The notes under the pieces were generated by a model. The model did no database searches and was not told the DNA's origin. It was given only the letters and a program-made list of their open reading frames with translations. The position numbers and the translations under genes were made by a program. Below, piece by piece: positions 53,801-64,000 of a DNA stretch of 64,000 nt. The stretch comes from Athripsodes cinereus (Eukaryota > Arthropoda > Insecta > Trichoptera > Leptoceridae), in NCBI GenBank assembly GCA_947579605.1, contig OX388307.1, forward strand, positions 31,659,237 through 31,723,236, read 5' to 3'. Each line of letters begins with the position of its first letter. The stretch's first letter is position 1.

Positions 53801-54324
53801 ATGGACAAGAATCCAGCAAATGGACAAGCTGATCCAATTGTTACAAGACAGAGATTTTTCTTCCAGAGTGATTGCCGATATTGTGGGTACTTTGCATGCC
53901 ACTCCAAGAAGAATTCACAATTAGCAAGATGTTTGCTTTATTATTCTTGGGATCATTCCCAGTTCATTTTATATATAGTATTAAGATTTCCAAGTTGTCA
54001 ATTCGTCTTTTCATTGTTCTGCGCTTTGAACTCCGTGGCTGAGTTAATTTGAATATATTATGTACAGCTAAAGATCTCAGACGTAATAATTATCGAAAAC
54101 ACTCTGTATAAAATATTATAAATTAATCTTCCAACGAGGGAATAGAGGTAAACTCGTGCATGAACCAAATACTCGAAACTAGGATTCCACAATCATACAT
54201 TATATTGTACATTGAATTCACTAAGGATAATAATAATACAACCGCGGCAAATAAGGCGGCCCGCCGTCCCGAAATCAGCGGGACATCCCGCGATGTCAGT
54301 TGTCGTCCCGCAATCTAATAATTA
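53801..54324. other. Short unrecognised frames and GC-rich patch
   Basis: An 83-residue frame starts at 53801. A 35-codon frame from the ATG at 53819 (start MDKLIQLLQDRDFSSR, end ATPRRIHN) has a more protein-like composition. I recognise neither. 54243-54320 is GC-rich with repeated GTCCCG words (GGCCCGCCGTCCCG, GCGGGACATCCCGC), and TGTCCCGCATTC recurs at 54860. Confidence 0.25.
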
Positions 54325-54490
54325 ATGGGGATGGATTGATTCACCAGCGTGTACATGTGGAATGACACAAATTATCGACCATCTGATCAACGAGTGTCCC
54401 ATATATGCATTCCAAGGAGAACTTCATGACTTACACGCACTTATGGATGACGCGATCCGGTGGCTGCGGAATTCAGAGGTCAAGTTGTGA
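54325..54490 (+). pseudogene. LINE C-terminus (family H, jockey-like)
   Basis: The frame reads WGWIDSPACTCGMTQIIDHL then INECPIYAFQGELHDLHA and ends WLRNSEVKL before a stop. The Cys-x-Cys-Gly...His...Cys zinc-knuckle-like pattern followed by a W-L end is the standard C-terminus of jockey-type non-LTR retrotransposon Pol proteins. Only ~50 residues remain. AATAAAAAGTC follows at 54525. Confidence 0.7.
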
Positions 54491-55239
54491 GCGTAGTAGA
54501 GCGTAGATAAGTAGAATTTAATGAATAAAAAGTCTCGCAATACGTCTAAATTTTCCCGCATTTCCAGAAATTTTAATTATTTATTTTATTCTTCTTGCAC
54601 ATCATCATTCATATAACAAATTAAATAAAGCAGTATACACAAGAAAAAGTGTGATGATGTGCAGTGGCGAGATTATCACTAAATTTTCTGATACAAAAAA
54701 GATGAGATCAAGAGAAACCTATCTCAAATTTATACACTTAATCAAAAATTTGCAGACAAGGGTGTAGAAATTTGACAGTACGAACCTTTCTCAAGTTCTT
54801 ACTATAAAATATTATTTTTATATGGGCCATAGATTTTTGATGTTACTCGTAATCATGCTGTCCCGCATTCACTCTTTGTAAAGTTGGCTGCCTTACTCAT
54901 AGAGAATAATATTCGCACGAATCTCGGACAACTTTGCTATTATTACATTACTATGCATGTTTGTTGGTAAGACAGAGAACTTCGACAGGAAATACACCAT
55001 CTTGGACATAGACAACAATGCCAACAGGATATAAGTTCATTTCATATTCAAATCACAGACCTGCAGTTCGATTCCCAGGTTGATTGAGAGTTACCTGTAT
55101 TCGTCTTGCGGCTAATTTAATTATGAACCAAACATTATTATTATCTTGAATATTTGGGAATTATCACATAATTTCAAAGAACAGTCTGAGAAAGAAGTTT
55201 CTTACCTCTAAAATGAATTGACCAAAATCGCAAATATGG
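54491..55239. other. Spacer, weak tRNA-like word
   Basis: CTGCAGTTCGATTCCCAGG at 55061 is B-box-like, maybe an old SINE. No gene is seen. Confidence 0.35.
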
Positions 55240-55605
55240 TTCAGTTTGGACTATCTGAAAGACGAAGCTCACCTTGAAAGGACAGCTGAACTTTATATCA
55301 AAGAAGAACTTTCATGTGTAAACAGACTTTACGATCTACATTTTGTTTTATTTAATTTTCATTTTATTTCATTTAACATTACATATTTAATTTTATTTTG
55401 TTTTGTTTTATTTTACTTTGTTATGAGCAAAATACCTATTCAAATATTCGTGAATGTAATTTTAAAACTTTCCCTCAAAGCCCGAGCTATGCTCAAATTT
55501 GAGGGAATCAATTGTAATTTACTGTACCTATATTTATAAAAAAATGTTTATTATTGTAGAATGTATATTTAACCACAGATTTTAATAAATTTGAATTTGT
55601 TCTGA
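55240..55605 (+). pseudogene. LINE tail (family G)
   Basis: A 97-residue frame at 55246 is mostly low complexity. The end holds a CCCTCAAAGCCCGAGCTATG...CAAATTTGAGGG hairpin (55482-55508) and an AATAAATTTGAATTTG tail, as at 40492 and 1987. Any coding remnant is limited to the first ~30 codons and is not certain. Confidence 0.5.
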
Positions 55606-56574
55606 TAAAAAATAAAGAAGAGAATAATATATGAATGGCGGTTTATGACGATTTTGATTAACGCTCTAAAGGTCTATCGTGCATCAAAGGTGATGGACAA
55701 ACCCTCATAATAAAAAGGTGATGCACAAATCCTCATAAAAAAGTGGCCAATAAAACTTGAATCACAAATCTTCTAAGAAAACAAAATGAAACAAATTATT
55801 TGGTAATCTAATGTATACTTAACATTTGCCTGACAATGAGAACGGAAGTTTCAAAAGCCAGTTGAAACGTAGAAAAATTACGTTTTTGTCAGTATATTTA
55901 TGGTTAAACCAGAGTTATCCCTTCTCAAATTAGCCATAGCTCATTAATCGAATCTAAATAATATCTACACACTTTTTGTTAATACGGGTGAAAAATCTAT
56001 TATTTGAAACTAAGAAAATGATAAATGAATGCATATTAATAGAAAAAGTTTGCGGTATAGTTATAATAATAACAATAAAAAATAGTTTTAAAACTTTAAA
56101 GCAATCTATAAAAAATATTCTTTCATAGTTTGCCCAGCAACATATTCTCTTGAGATGGTTTACAAGAACTTTATAAGTCCTACATAAATCGTTTTGCTCT
56201 GAAACTTATTTCAACCTACAAGTATTACCTACAACAACACGGTCTCCGTTGATATTCAGTAATAATAATAGTTGAATATCTTGGGATTGACGTTCTGTCC
56301 AGTTTCTTAGTTGAATATACATATGTAAATAGTTTTCCGCTTTCGTAATACAATAATATATGCAAGACATGGGATTTCTCCAACTTGGATATACCTTATA
56401 CTCGAGAGACTGCTAAATTTGTGTATTTGTTCTAGATTTAGAATTAATATTATAGATATGTCATTTTGAAGAATCCGTCCGTTTACAAACGGCGTCATAA
56501 AATGACGAAAGCATACTATTCGGGCATTTTATAATACGACTAGTCATAATATTGTAAAATTTGAATTGCATTTC
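55606..56574. other. AT-rich spacer, nothing recognised
   Basis: ACAAACCCTCATAATAAAAA and ACAAATCCTCATAAAAAAGT (55695, 55730) are a small direct duplication of about 35 bp. No gene is seen. Confidence 0.3.
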
Positions 56575-57160
56575 TAACCATCAAACACATTCATAAAATC
56601 ATAACATCCTGGTAGACCTGTCAAAATTATTAAATTAAACATTTGGAACAAAAACTACCAAAAATCCCATATGATCGCCATATTATCATGATTGGACTGT
56701 CAAACACATTCCCAAAATTATCATTTAATGGTAGACCCTGTCTAAAACATTCATGGAATGATTTGGACTAAAATCGGTCGAAAAACCCATATTAATTTCA
56801 GTTCATAATTGAACTGTAAATCAGTCAAGAAACCAAAATAATTGTCAGATCATGATTGAACTGTCAAAAAATATTCGAAAAATCATCGCTTCATGGAGGA
56901 CCTGTCAAAAATATTCATTTTAATATTTCGATAAAAATCGGTCAAGAAACCAAAATAATTGTCAAAAAATATTCGTAAAATCAACAATTCACATCCTGTC
57001 AAAATATTAATGTTAACATTTTGATAAAAATCGTTCTAAAAACCAATATAACTGTCAAACAAATTCATAAAATCACCACTTCTACCAAGTATGTCAACCA
57101 AGACATATCAAAAGTATTCACGTTAACATTTTGATCAAAATTGTTCTTAAAACCCATATA
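56575..57160 (-). repeat. Satellite S, minus-oriented arm, part 1
   Basis: Diverged monomers in reverse orientation: ATCATGATTGAACTGTCAAA, CATGGAGGACCTGTCAAAAA, ATCGGTCAAGAAACCAAAAT. Divergence rises toward 56575, as expected at an array edge. The right side is interrupted by a LINE fragment. Confidence 0.8.
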
Positions 57161-57545
57161 ATGAATGTATGCAAGCGAAACGTAGACATGGTTGAAGTAG
57201 GACGAAAGTGGAATAAATGTTGTGGAGATGAGATCGGTGAGGAGGATGGTTGGTAAAACGTTGCGTGATAGAGTGAGAAATGAGACTATTAGAAGAATGA
57301 GTGGATGCTAGAGTTTTGTGGATAAAATGTGTGTTAATAAATTGAGATGGTTTGGTCATGTGGAACAAATGGAAGAGGAAAGAATGACAAAGAGGATAAA
57401 CTTGGCTGAAAGGGGGAGTGTGAGGAAGCGCAGGCGTCATGACTTGAAAATGTAGATCATATTCTCAAGGACGGTCGTGTTTTGTAGTAATCGGCGTTCT
57501 GTTCCCTCTGCCTACACCACTTGGGATACGGCGTAAGAGAAAAGA
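57161..57545 (+). pseudogene. LINE C-terminus inserted in satellite (family D)
   Basis: The + strand, read across frame breaks, gives MRWFGHVEQMEEERMTKRIN-like, LAERGSVRKRRRHD, then the 3' UTR ATTCTCAAGGACGGTCGTGT and CTGCCTACACCACTTGGGA. It lies between two satellite S pieces and so post-dates that part of the array. Stops make it inactive. Confidence 0.75.
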
Positions 57546-57640
57546 TAGATTGATTATCATGATTGAACTGTCAAACACATTAATAAAATCATCACTTCTT
57601 GGTGAACTTGCCAAAAAAATTCAATTCACATTTTATTTAC
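57546..57640 (-). repeat. Satellite S, minus arm, part 2
   Basis: ATCATGATTGAACTGTCAAA, ATCATCACTTCTTGGTGAAC and TTGCCAAAAAAATTCA: one monomer between two insertions. Confidence 0.75.
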
Positions 57641-57990
57641 CTATTTATTATTTATTTATTAATAAGCCTTTTACACAATATTTTACATAGGTACAATATC
57701 ATAAGAAAACCTAGGTTCCAAACACAAAATTAAAGAAGAATTTATTAAAAGTAAATATAAGCATAGTGAGTAATTGAACACATAATATTAAATTTAACAA
57801 CAAAAATTTTGAAATCCCCAAACAGCAATAGTATTGCTGGTATAAGGGGACACAAGACAAACAAATATTTATTCTAAACTATAGGTATCAAAATGACAAA
57901 CACAATCACAATTACTCCCTCTCTTCAATCAGTTGCTTCTGCAGTTTTTTATTAAAAAGTCCAAGGTTATTAGCTTCCTTCATGGTAAAC
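57641..57990 (-). mobile_element. LINE 3' end inserted in satellite
   Basis: The minus strand reads KEANNLGLFNKKLQKQL then IEERE and a stop, followed by about 270 bp of AT-rich 3' UTR with AATAAATATTTG and a final AATAAATAATAAATA tail (57640-57665). The C-terminal codons and tail indicate a non-LTR element, but I cannot place the family. Confidence 0.45.
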
Positions 57991-58262
57991 CTGTAAAAAT
58001 ATTAATATACATATACCACATAATCGTCACATTTTCATGATTGAAATGTCAAACGTATTCATATAGTCATCACTTCTTGGTTGACCTGTCAAAAAACAAG
58101 CATTTTGACATATTGATAATAATCGGTAAAAAACCAACGAAATCGTCAGATCATGATTGAACTGTCGAAAATATTCATAAAATCATCCCATCATGGGACA
58201 CCTGTCAAAAATAAGCAATTTCAAATTTTGATATAAATCGGTCAAGAAACAAAAAAAATCAA
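57991..58262 (-). repeat. Satellite S, minus arm, part 3
   Basis: About two monomers in reverse orientation (GATTGAACTGTCGAAAATAT, CATGGGACACCTGTCAAAAA), ending AAATCGGTCAAGAAACAAAA at the inversion point. Confidence 0.85.
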
Positions 58263-61200
58263 TCACGATTTGACAATTATTTTGGTTTCTTGACTGATTT
58301 ATATAAAAAAATTTAAAATGCTTCTTTTTGACAGGTGTACCATGACGGGACAATTTTAGGAATATTTCAAAATGATTTCACGATTATTTTGGATTCTAAA
58401 CCGATTTTTATCAAAATGAAAAATGACAGGTCCACCATGATGTGATGATTATAGGAATATTTTTGACAGTTCAATCATGATCTGACGATTTCGTTGGTTT
58501 TTTACCGATTATTATCAATATGTCAAATTTTTTTTTGATATTTACGATAATTTTGGTTTCTAAACCAATTTTTACCAATTTATCAATATTTACGATAATT
58601 TTGGTTTCTAAACCAATTTTTATCAAAATTTAAAATGAATGTGTTTGGCAGGTCCACCATGAAGTGATGATTTTTGGAATATTTCAAAATGATTTCACGA
58701 TTATTTTGGATTCTAAACCGATTTTTATCAAAATGAAAAATGACAGGTCCACCATGATGTGATGATTATAGGAATATTTTTGACAGTTCAATCATATATT
58801 TACGATAATTTTGGTTTCTAAACCAATTTTTATCAAAATTTAAAATGAATGTGTTTGGCAGGTCCACCATGAAGTGATGATTTTTGGAATATTTCAATAA
58901 TGAGATCACGATTATTTTGGTTTCTTAATCGATTTTTATCAAAATGTGAAATCAATGTTTTTGAAAGGTCCACCATGAAGTGATGATTGTTCGTATAGTT
59001 TTTGACAGTTCAGTCATGATTTGACGATTTTTTTTGTTTCTTGACCGATTTATATCAAAATTTGAAATTCCTTATTTTTGACAGGTGTCCCATGATGGGA
59101 TGATTTTATGAATATTTTCGACAGTTCAATCATGATCTGACAATTATTTTGGTTTCTTGACTGATTTATATAAAATTTTTAAAATGATACTTTTTGACAG
59201 GTGTACCATGACGGGACGATTTTAGGAATATTTTTGACAAATCAATCATGTATTCACGATTTTTTTGGTTTCTTAACCGATTTTTATCAAAATGTAAAAT
59301 GACTGGTCCACCATGATGTGATGATTTTCCGAATATTTTTTGACACTTCAATCACGGTTTGCCGATTTTTTGGTATCTTGACCGATTTTTATCAAAATGT
59401 TAAATGAATGTTTTGACAGGTTCACCATGAAGTGATGATTTTAGGAACATTTTTGACAGTTCAATCATATATTCACGATTATTTTGTTTTCTTGACCAAT
59501 TTTTGTCAAAATTTAAAATGAATGTTTTCGACAGGCCCACCATGAAGTGATGATTTTTTGAATATTTCAGAAATGATTTCACGATAATCGATTTTAACCA
59601 AAATGTTAAATCAATGTTTTTGACAGGTCCACCATGAAGTGATGATTGTTCGTATATATGTTGACAGTTCAATCAAGATTTGACAATTATTTTGTTTCTT
59701 GACCGATTTATATCAATATTTTAAAATGCTTCTTTTTGACAGGTGTTCCATGACGGGACGATTTTAGGAATATTTTTGACAGATCAATCATGTATTCACG
59801 ATTATTTTGGTTTCTTGACCAATTTTTATCAAAATTTATTATGAATGTTTTTGACAGGTCCACCATGAAGTGTAGATTGCTCGTAGATGTTTTGACAGTT
59901 CAATCATATATTCACGATTATTTTGGTTTCTTGACCAATTTTTATCAATATATAAAATGAATGTGTTTGGCAGGTCCACCAAAAGTGGATTTTTGAAAAG
60001 ATTTTTGAAAAGTGATGATTTTTGGAATATTTCAATAATGATTTCACCATTATTTTGGTTTCTTAATCGATTTTTATCAAAATGTTATATCAATGTTTTT
60101 GACTGGTCCACCATGAAGTGTAGATTGTTCGTATATTTTTTGACAGTTCAATCAAGATTTGACAATTATTTTGTTTCTTGACCGATTTATATCAATATTT
60201 TAAAATGCTTCTTTTTGACAGGTGTTCCATGACGGGACGATTTTAGGAATATTTTTGACAGATTTGACAGATGTATTCACGATTATTTTGGTTTCTTGAC
60301 CAATTTTTATCAAAATTTATTATGAATGTTTTTGACAGGTCCACCATGAAGTGTAGATTGTTTGTAGATTTTTTGAGAGTTCAATCATGATTTGACGATT
60401 TTTTTTGTTTCTTGACCGATTTATATCAATATTTTAAAATGCTTCTTTTTGACAGGTGTACCATGACGGGACGATTTTAGGAATATTTCAATAATAATTT
60501 CACGATTATTTTGGATTCTAAACCGATTTTTATCAAAATGAAAAATGACAGGTCCACCATGATGTGATGATTATAGGAATATTTTTGACAGTTCAATCAT
60601 ATATTTACGATAATTTTGGTTTCTAAACCAATTTTTATCAAAATTTAAAATGAATGTGTTTGGCAGGTCCACCATGAAGTGATGATTTTTGGAATATTTC
60701 AATAATGAGATCACGATTATTTTGGTTTCTTAATCGATTTTTATCAAAATGTGAAATCAATGTTTTTGAAAGGTCCACCATGAAGTGATGATTGTTCGTA
60801 TATTTGTTGACAGTTCAATCAAGATTTGACAATTATTTTGTTTCTTGACCGATTTATATCAATATTTTAAAATGCTTCTTTTTGACAGGTGTTCATGTGA
60901 AAAAATGTGAAATCAATGTTTTTGAAGGGTCCACCATGAAGTGATGATTGTTCGTATAGTTTTTGACAGTTCAGTCATGATTTGACGATTTTTTTTGTTT
61001 CTTGACCGATTTATATCAAAATTTGAAATTCCTTATTTTTGACAGGTGTCCCATGATGGGATGATTTTATGAATATTTTCGACAGTTCAATCATGATCTG
61101 ACAATTATTTTGGTTTCTTGACTGATTTCTATAAAAATTTTAAAATGATACTTTTTGACAGGTGTACCATGACGGGACGATTTTAGGAATATTTTTGACA

Positions 61201-62016
61201 AATCAATCATGTATTCACGATTTTTTTGGTTTCTTAACCGATTTTTATCAAAATGTAAAATGACTGGTCCACCATGATGTGATGATTTTCCGAATATTTT
61301 TTGACACTTCAATCACGGTTTGCCGATTTTTTGGTATCTTGACCAATTTTTATCAAAATGTTAAATGAATGTTTTGACAGGTTCACCATGAAGTGATGAT
61401 TTTAGGAACATTTTTGACAGTTCAATCATATATTCACGATTATTTTGTTTTCTTGACCAATTTTTGTCAAAATTTAAAATGAATGTTTTCGACAGGTCCA
61501 CCATGAAGTGATGATTTTTCGAATATTTCAATAATGATTTAACGATAATTGGTTTCTAAATCGATTTTTACCAAAATGTTAAATCAATGTTTTTGACAGG
61601 TCCACCATGAAGTGATGATTGTTCGTATATTTGTTGACAGTTCAATCAAGATTTGACAATTATTTTGTTTCTTGACCGATTTATATCAATATTTTAAAAT
61701 GCTTCTTTTTGACAGGTGTTCCATGACGGGACGATTTCAGGAATATTTTTGACAGATTCACGATTATTTTGGTTTCTTGACCAATTTTTATCAAAATTTA
61801 TTATGAATGTTTTTGACATGAAGTGTAGATTGTTCGTAGATTTTTTGAGAGTTCAATCATGATTTGACGTTTATTTTTGTTTCTTGACTGATTTATATCA
61901 AAATTTGAAATTGCTTGTTTTTGACAGGTGTACCATGATGGGATGATTTTATGAATATTTTCGACAGTTCAATCATGATATGACAATTATTTTGGTTTCT
62001 TGACTGATTTCTATAG
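58263..62016 (+). repeat. Satellite S, plus arm, about 33 monomers
   Basis: About 3.75 kb of ~105-120-bp monomers. Each is made of two related halves: TTTTGACAGGTCCACCATGA then GTGATGATT, and TTTTGACAGTTCAATCATGA then TGACGATT. The second half continues ATTTTGGTTTCTTGACCGAT and TTTTATCAAAAT. Subtypes differ in the CCATGA neighbourhood (TCCACCATGAAGTG, TGTACCATGACGGGACG, TGTCCCATGATGGGATG). A block at about 58670-59900 reappears at about 60475-61860 with offsets of 1805-1973 bp, and a ~479-bp offset also occurs (59701, 60180). The open frames at 59166, 59400 and 61091 are chance frames of the repeat. Confidence 0.92.
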
Positions 62017-62017
62017 G

Positions 62018-62589
62018 TGTCACCTTTTATAGGTGTTTGTAGCTCTCTTGGAGATAAAGAAAATCTTTTAGTTCATAATTCCATTCACATACAGTGAATA
62101 TGAAATTTGACTATTGCCAAAAGAATTACTACTCCCTATATTTTAAATTATTATATTTTTACTTACAGTGTGTTTTGAATAAAAGAATCGATTATATTTA
62201 ACACTTGTTTTAATTTATAAATTGAATTACAGAAAAATAAAATATTGTAACAATGATAATGAAAAGTTAAAGGAGAATATTAATTTGTTAAACTATTATA
62301 ATTGCCTGCCGAAAGTGAACTGAAGTTTGATAAATTATCTCTATGCTATCGGTGGCTTTTGTGTGAGATATTAGCGCCCTCTATAACAGACATCTACATT
62401 TTGTTGGTTAACCAGAAGATTTGCATCTTGGTAAACTTGTGATTCTTCGCTTCTTTCTGACTTCCATAGATGGCAGTGCTATGTCCATTTTTAGTTTATA
62501 ATGTTGCTGAGACACATTATCAATTTTCATTTACAAAACATACATATATATAAAACTATAATTGTTGGCAAGCTTCGCTGGTTGCCACA
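62018..62589 (-). repeat. Ty3/gypsy 3' LTR
   Basis: On the minus strand it begins TGTGGCAACCAGCGAAGC directly after a polypurine tract and ends in GGTGACA, giving TG...CA ends and about 572 bp. The left edge is where satellite S stops (after GACTGATTTCTATA). A second candidate left edge at 62034 cannot be excluded because TATAGGTGT is repeated there. The partner LTR is outside the window. Confidence 0.65.
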
Positions 62590-62602
62590 CAGCCCCCTTG
62601 GC
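62590..62602 (-). other. Gypsy polypurine tract
   Basis: The minus strand reads GCCAAGGGGGCTG directly upstream of the LTR start, a purine-rich primer in the right place. Confidence 0.7.
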
Positions 62603-62623
62603 AGTGTAAAAACGCCGGTTTTT

Positions 62624-64000
62624 TCACGAATTAGGTCTGTATATTGGTCTTCCACTTCTAGTTATATATACAGGTTCTCTTGTTGTTGAAACCGTCTGTT
62701 CTGGTTCATTTCTTGCCTCACAAAAATAAGGCTTGCATCTGTCCAATGATATAGTTTTCGGTTCTCCTCCTATTAGCAAAGTTGCAGTCTTGTCGTCTCT
62801 TCTGCAAACTTGGTAAGGGCCTTGATATGCTGGAAAAAGCGGTTTATACACCCTATCATCTCTAACGAACAAATATTTTGCAAGTTTTAAATCAGGATGT
62901 ACAAATATATTATTCTTATGATGATGTTCCACAGGACGTGGTTTAATCTGTTTCATGTACCATATCAGTTGTTGAGTGTAGTAATTTGGTTCTGGAATTT
63001 CGTCTGTATCACAAAAAATGTCATTTGGTAATCTTATAGGATTTCCGTATAACATCTCTGAAATAGAATAATCAGTGTTTTCTCTGATTATAGTTCTTAA
63101 ACCTAATAATATGGTTGACAACGATTGAGTCCATGGGATAGGATGATGTGCTTTAAAACTGTTTTTCAATGTACGATGAAATCGTTCTACCATTCCATTG
63201 GTCTCTGGGTGATAAGGAGAAGAAATGGAATGTTTAGTCCCTAATTTAGAACAAAACATTTTAAATTCTGTTGACATAAATTGTCTACCTTGATCAGTAA
63301 TAAATTTCAGTGGTGTTCCATACCTCGTAATCCAGTGGTCCCAAATAGTTCTCACTACTGTCTTAGCTGTTATATCTTTTATAGGTATTGCCTCACTCCA
63401 TCGTGAATACCTATCCACAAGAGTAATTAAATATTTCATACCTTCAGATTCTAAGAGCGGTCCGACTATATCAATGTGTACTGTCTGGAATTTTGCATCA
63501 GGCAGTTTCATATTCATAATCTTCGTTCTAGTGTGTCTTGTTACCTTAGATTTTTGGCATTTAATACATGTTTTACTCCAAAGATTACAGTCAGCTCTCA
63601 TGTTCTTCCAAACTCCTCTTTTGGAAATTGTTTTCAAGGTATCCTTGGCACCTGGATGAGTTAAGTTGTGGATACTGTCAAAAAATCTTCTCTGTAAAGT
63701 TTTAGGTATGTACGGTCTTAGATTTCCTTCATGAAGATCAAAGATGAGCTGTAAACCTTGTAAGTTGTTTTTGATTAGGTTTAATGAATGATCTTTATTT
63801 TCAAACAATTGTTTCAATTCCAAATCAAGATTTTGTTGTTTGGAAATATCTTCTAACGAGATATCATTATGTAACTCTATCATATCTATTCTAGAAAAAG
63901 CGTCTGCAATTACATTTGAGTTACCAGTAACATATCTAATATCGGTACTGTACTGTCCAATTAAATCCAATTGTCTCTGTTGACGTGGACTTTCTTTTTC
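62624..64000 (-). CDS. Ty3/gypsy Pol, integrase end (partial)
   Basis: The frame is open to the window edge; ESPRQQRQLDLIG shows that it continues upstream, so the start is missing. The first residues are the end of RNase H (YVTGNSNVIADAFSR). Then come the integrase HHCC zinc-binding part (SIHNLTHPG ... CIKCQKSK, about 63550-63680) and the DDE core: HIDIVGP (about 63470), FITDQGRQF (about 63290) and SSPYHPETNGMVERFHR (about 63170-63230). A GPY-type module follows (PAYQGPYQVCRRDDKTATLL), and the C-terminus ends TRSGRPIYRPNS. The integrase inserts the cDNA copy into host DNA. No stop or frameshift is seen in the ~459 visible codons, so the element may be intact. The 3' LTR follows directly, with no env frame between. 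Confidence 0.92.
   Translation of the reverse strand, partial: EKESPRQQRQLDLIGQYSTDIRYVTGNSNVIADAFSRIDMIELHNDISLEDISKQQNLDLELKQLFENKDHSLNLIKNNLQGLQLIFDLHEGNLRPYIPKTLQRRFFDSIHNLTHPGAKDTLKTISKRGVWKNMRADCNLWSKTCIKCQKSKVTRHTRTKIMNMKLPDAKFQTVHIDIVGPLLESEGMKYLITLVDRYSRWSEAIPIKDITAKTVVRTIWDHWITRYGTPLKFITDQGRQFMSTEFKMFCSKLGTKHSISSPYHPETNGMVERFHRTLKNSFKAHHPIPWTQSLSTILLGLRTIIRENTDYSISEMLYGNPIRLPNDIFCDTDEIPEPNYYTQQLIWYMKQIKPRPVEHHHKNNIFVHPDLKLAKYLFVRDDRVYKPLFPAYQGPYQVCRRDDKTATLLIGGEPKTISLDRCKPYFCEARNEPEQTVSTTREPVYITRSGRPIYRPNS

Noticed and set aside
59166..61312. Repeated small proteins encoded in the satellite
   Set aside because: The frames exist only because the monomer lacks stops in one phase; identity between them follows from the block duplication.
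58263..62016. CRISPR-like repeat-spacer pattern
   Set aside because: Spacers are not unique, monomers are continuous and diverged, and the window is clearly eukaryotic.

Overview
This is a eukaryotic, AT-rich, gene-poor window, almost certainly from an arthropod and most likely an insect. The base composition, tRNA-derived SINEs, TTA and TGATG-type LINE tails, BEL/Pao and Ty3/gypsy retrotransposons, Tc1/pogo-like elements with TA target sites and a Helitron-like fragment all fit. I cannot fix the order; GTAGGTAC-type words occur in lepidopterans and in some hemipterans. I found no host protein-coding gene with a convincing exon structure, no rRNA and no intact tRNA gene. There is a 200-N assembly gap at 52796-52995.

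Layout. 1-3.2 kb: GC-richer leader-like sequence, a LINE tail, a fold-back element (1797-1986), a LINE 3' UTR and a short terminal-inverted-repeat (TIR) element (2499-2976). 3261-9849: a complete, very young BEL/Pao LTR retrotransposon on the minus strand with an intact 1694-residue Gag-Pol, near-identical LTRs, a primer binding site and a polypurine tract; it sits inside a copy of an interspersed repeat called family X here. 10-25 kb: family X copies, a TIR element (11539-12060), a Helitron-like remnant, a ~185-bp tandem array, a TA-flanked fold-back MITE (19342-19600) and LINE 3' ends. 25887-27328: a pogo/Tigger-type element with perfect 24-bp TIRs that keeps only the DNA-binding part of a transposase. 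28-56 kb: LINE 3' ends of several families, including a 477-residue CR1/L2-like reverse transcriptase (36618-38051), seven or more tRNA-headed SINEs, three copies of a hairpin MITE, further family X copies and the gap. 56.6-62.0 kb: a complex satellite with ~115-bp monomers, each built from two related halves, in two opposite orientations meeting near 58262, with a ~1.2-kb block duplicated inside the array. 62018-64000: the 3' LTR and integrase end of a Ty3/gypsy element on the minus strand, abutting the satellite and running out of the window.

How the parts work together. The window reads as layered transposon insertions. BEL and gypsy are the youngest and most intact layers. Many short elements are non-autonomous and would depend on enzymes supplied from elsewhere: SINEs on LINE reverse transcriptases, the TIR and hairpin elements on transposases. 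The least familiar material is family X, the internally dimeric inverted satellite, and the transposase-truncated Tigger derivative.
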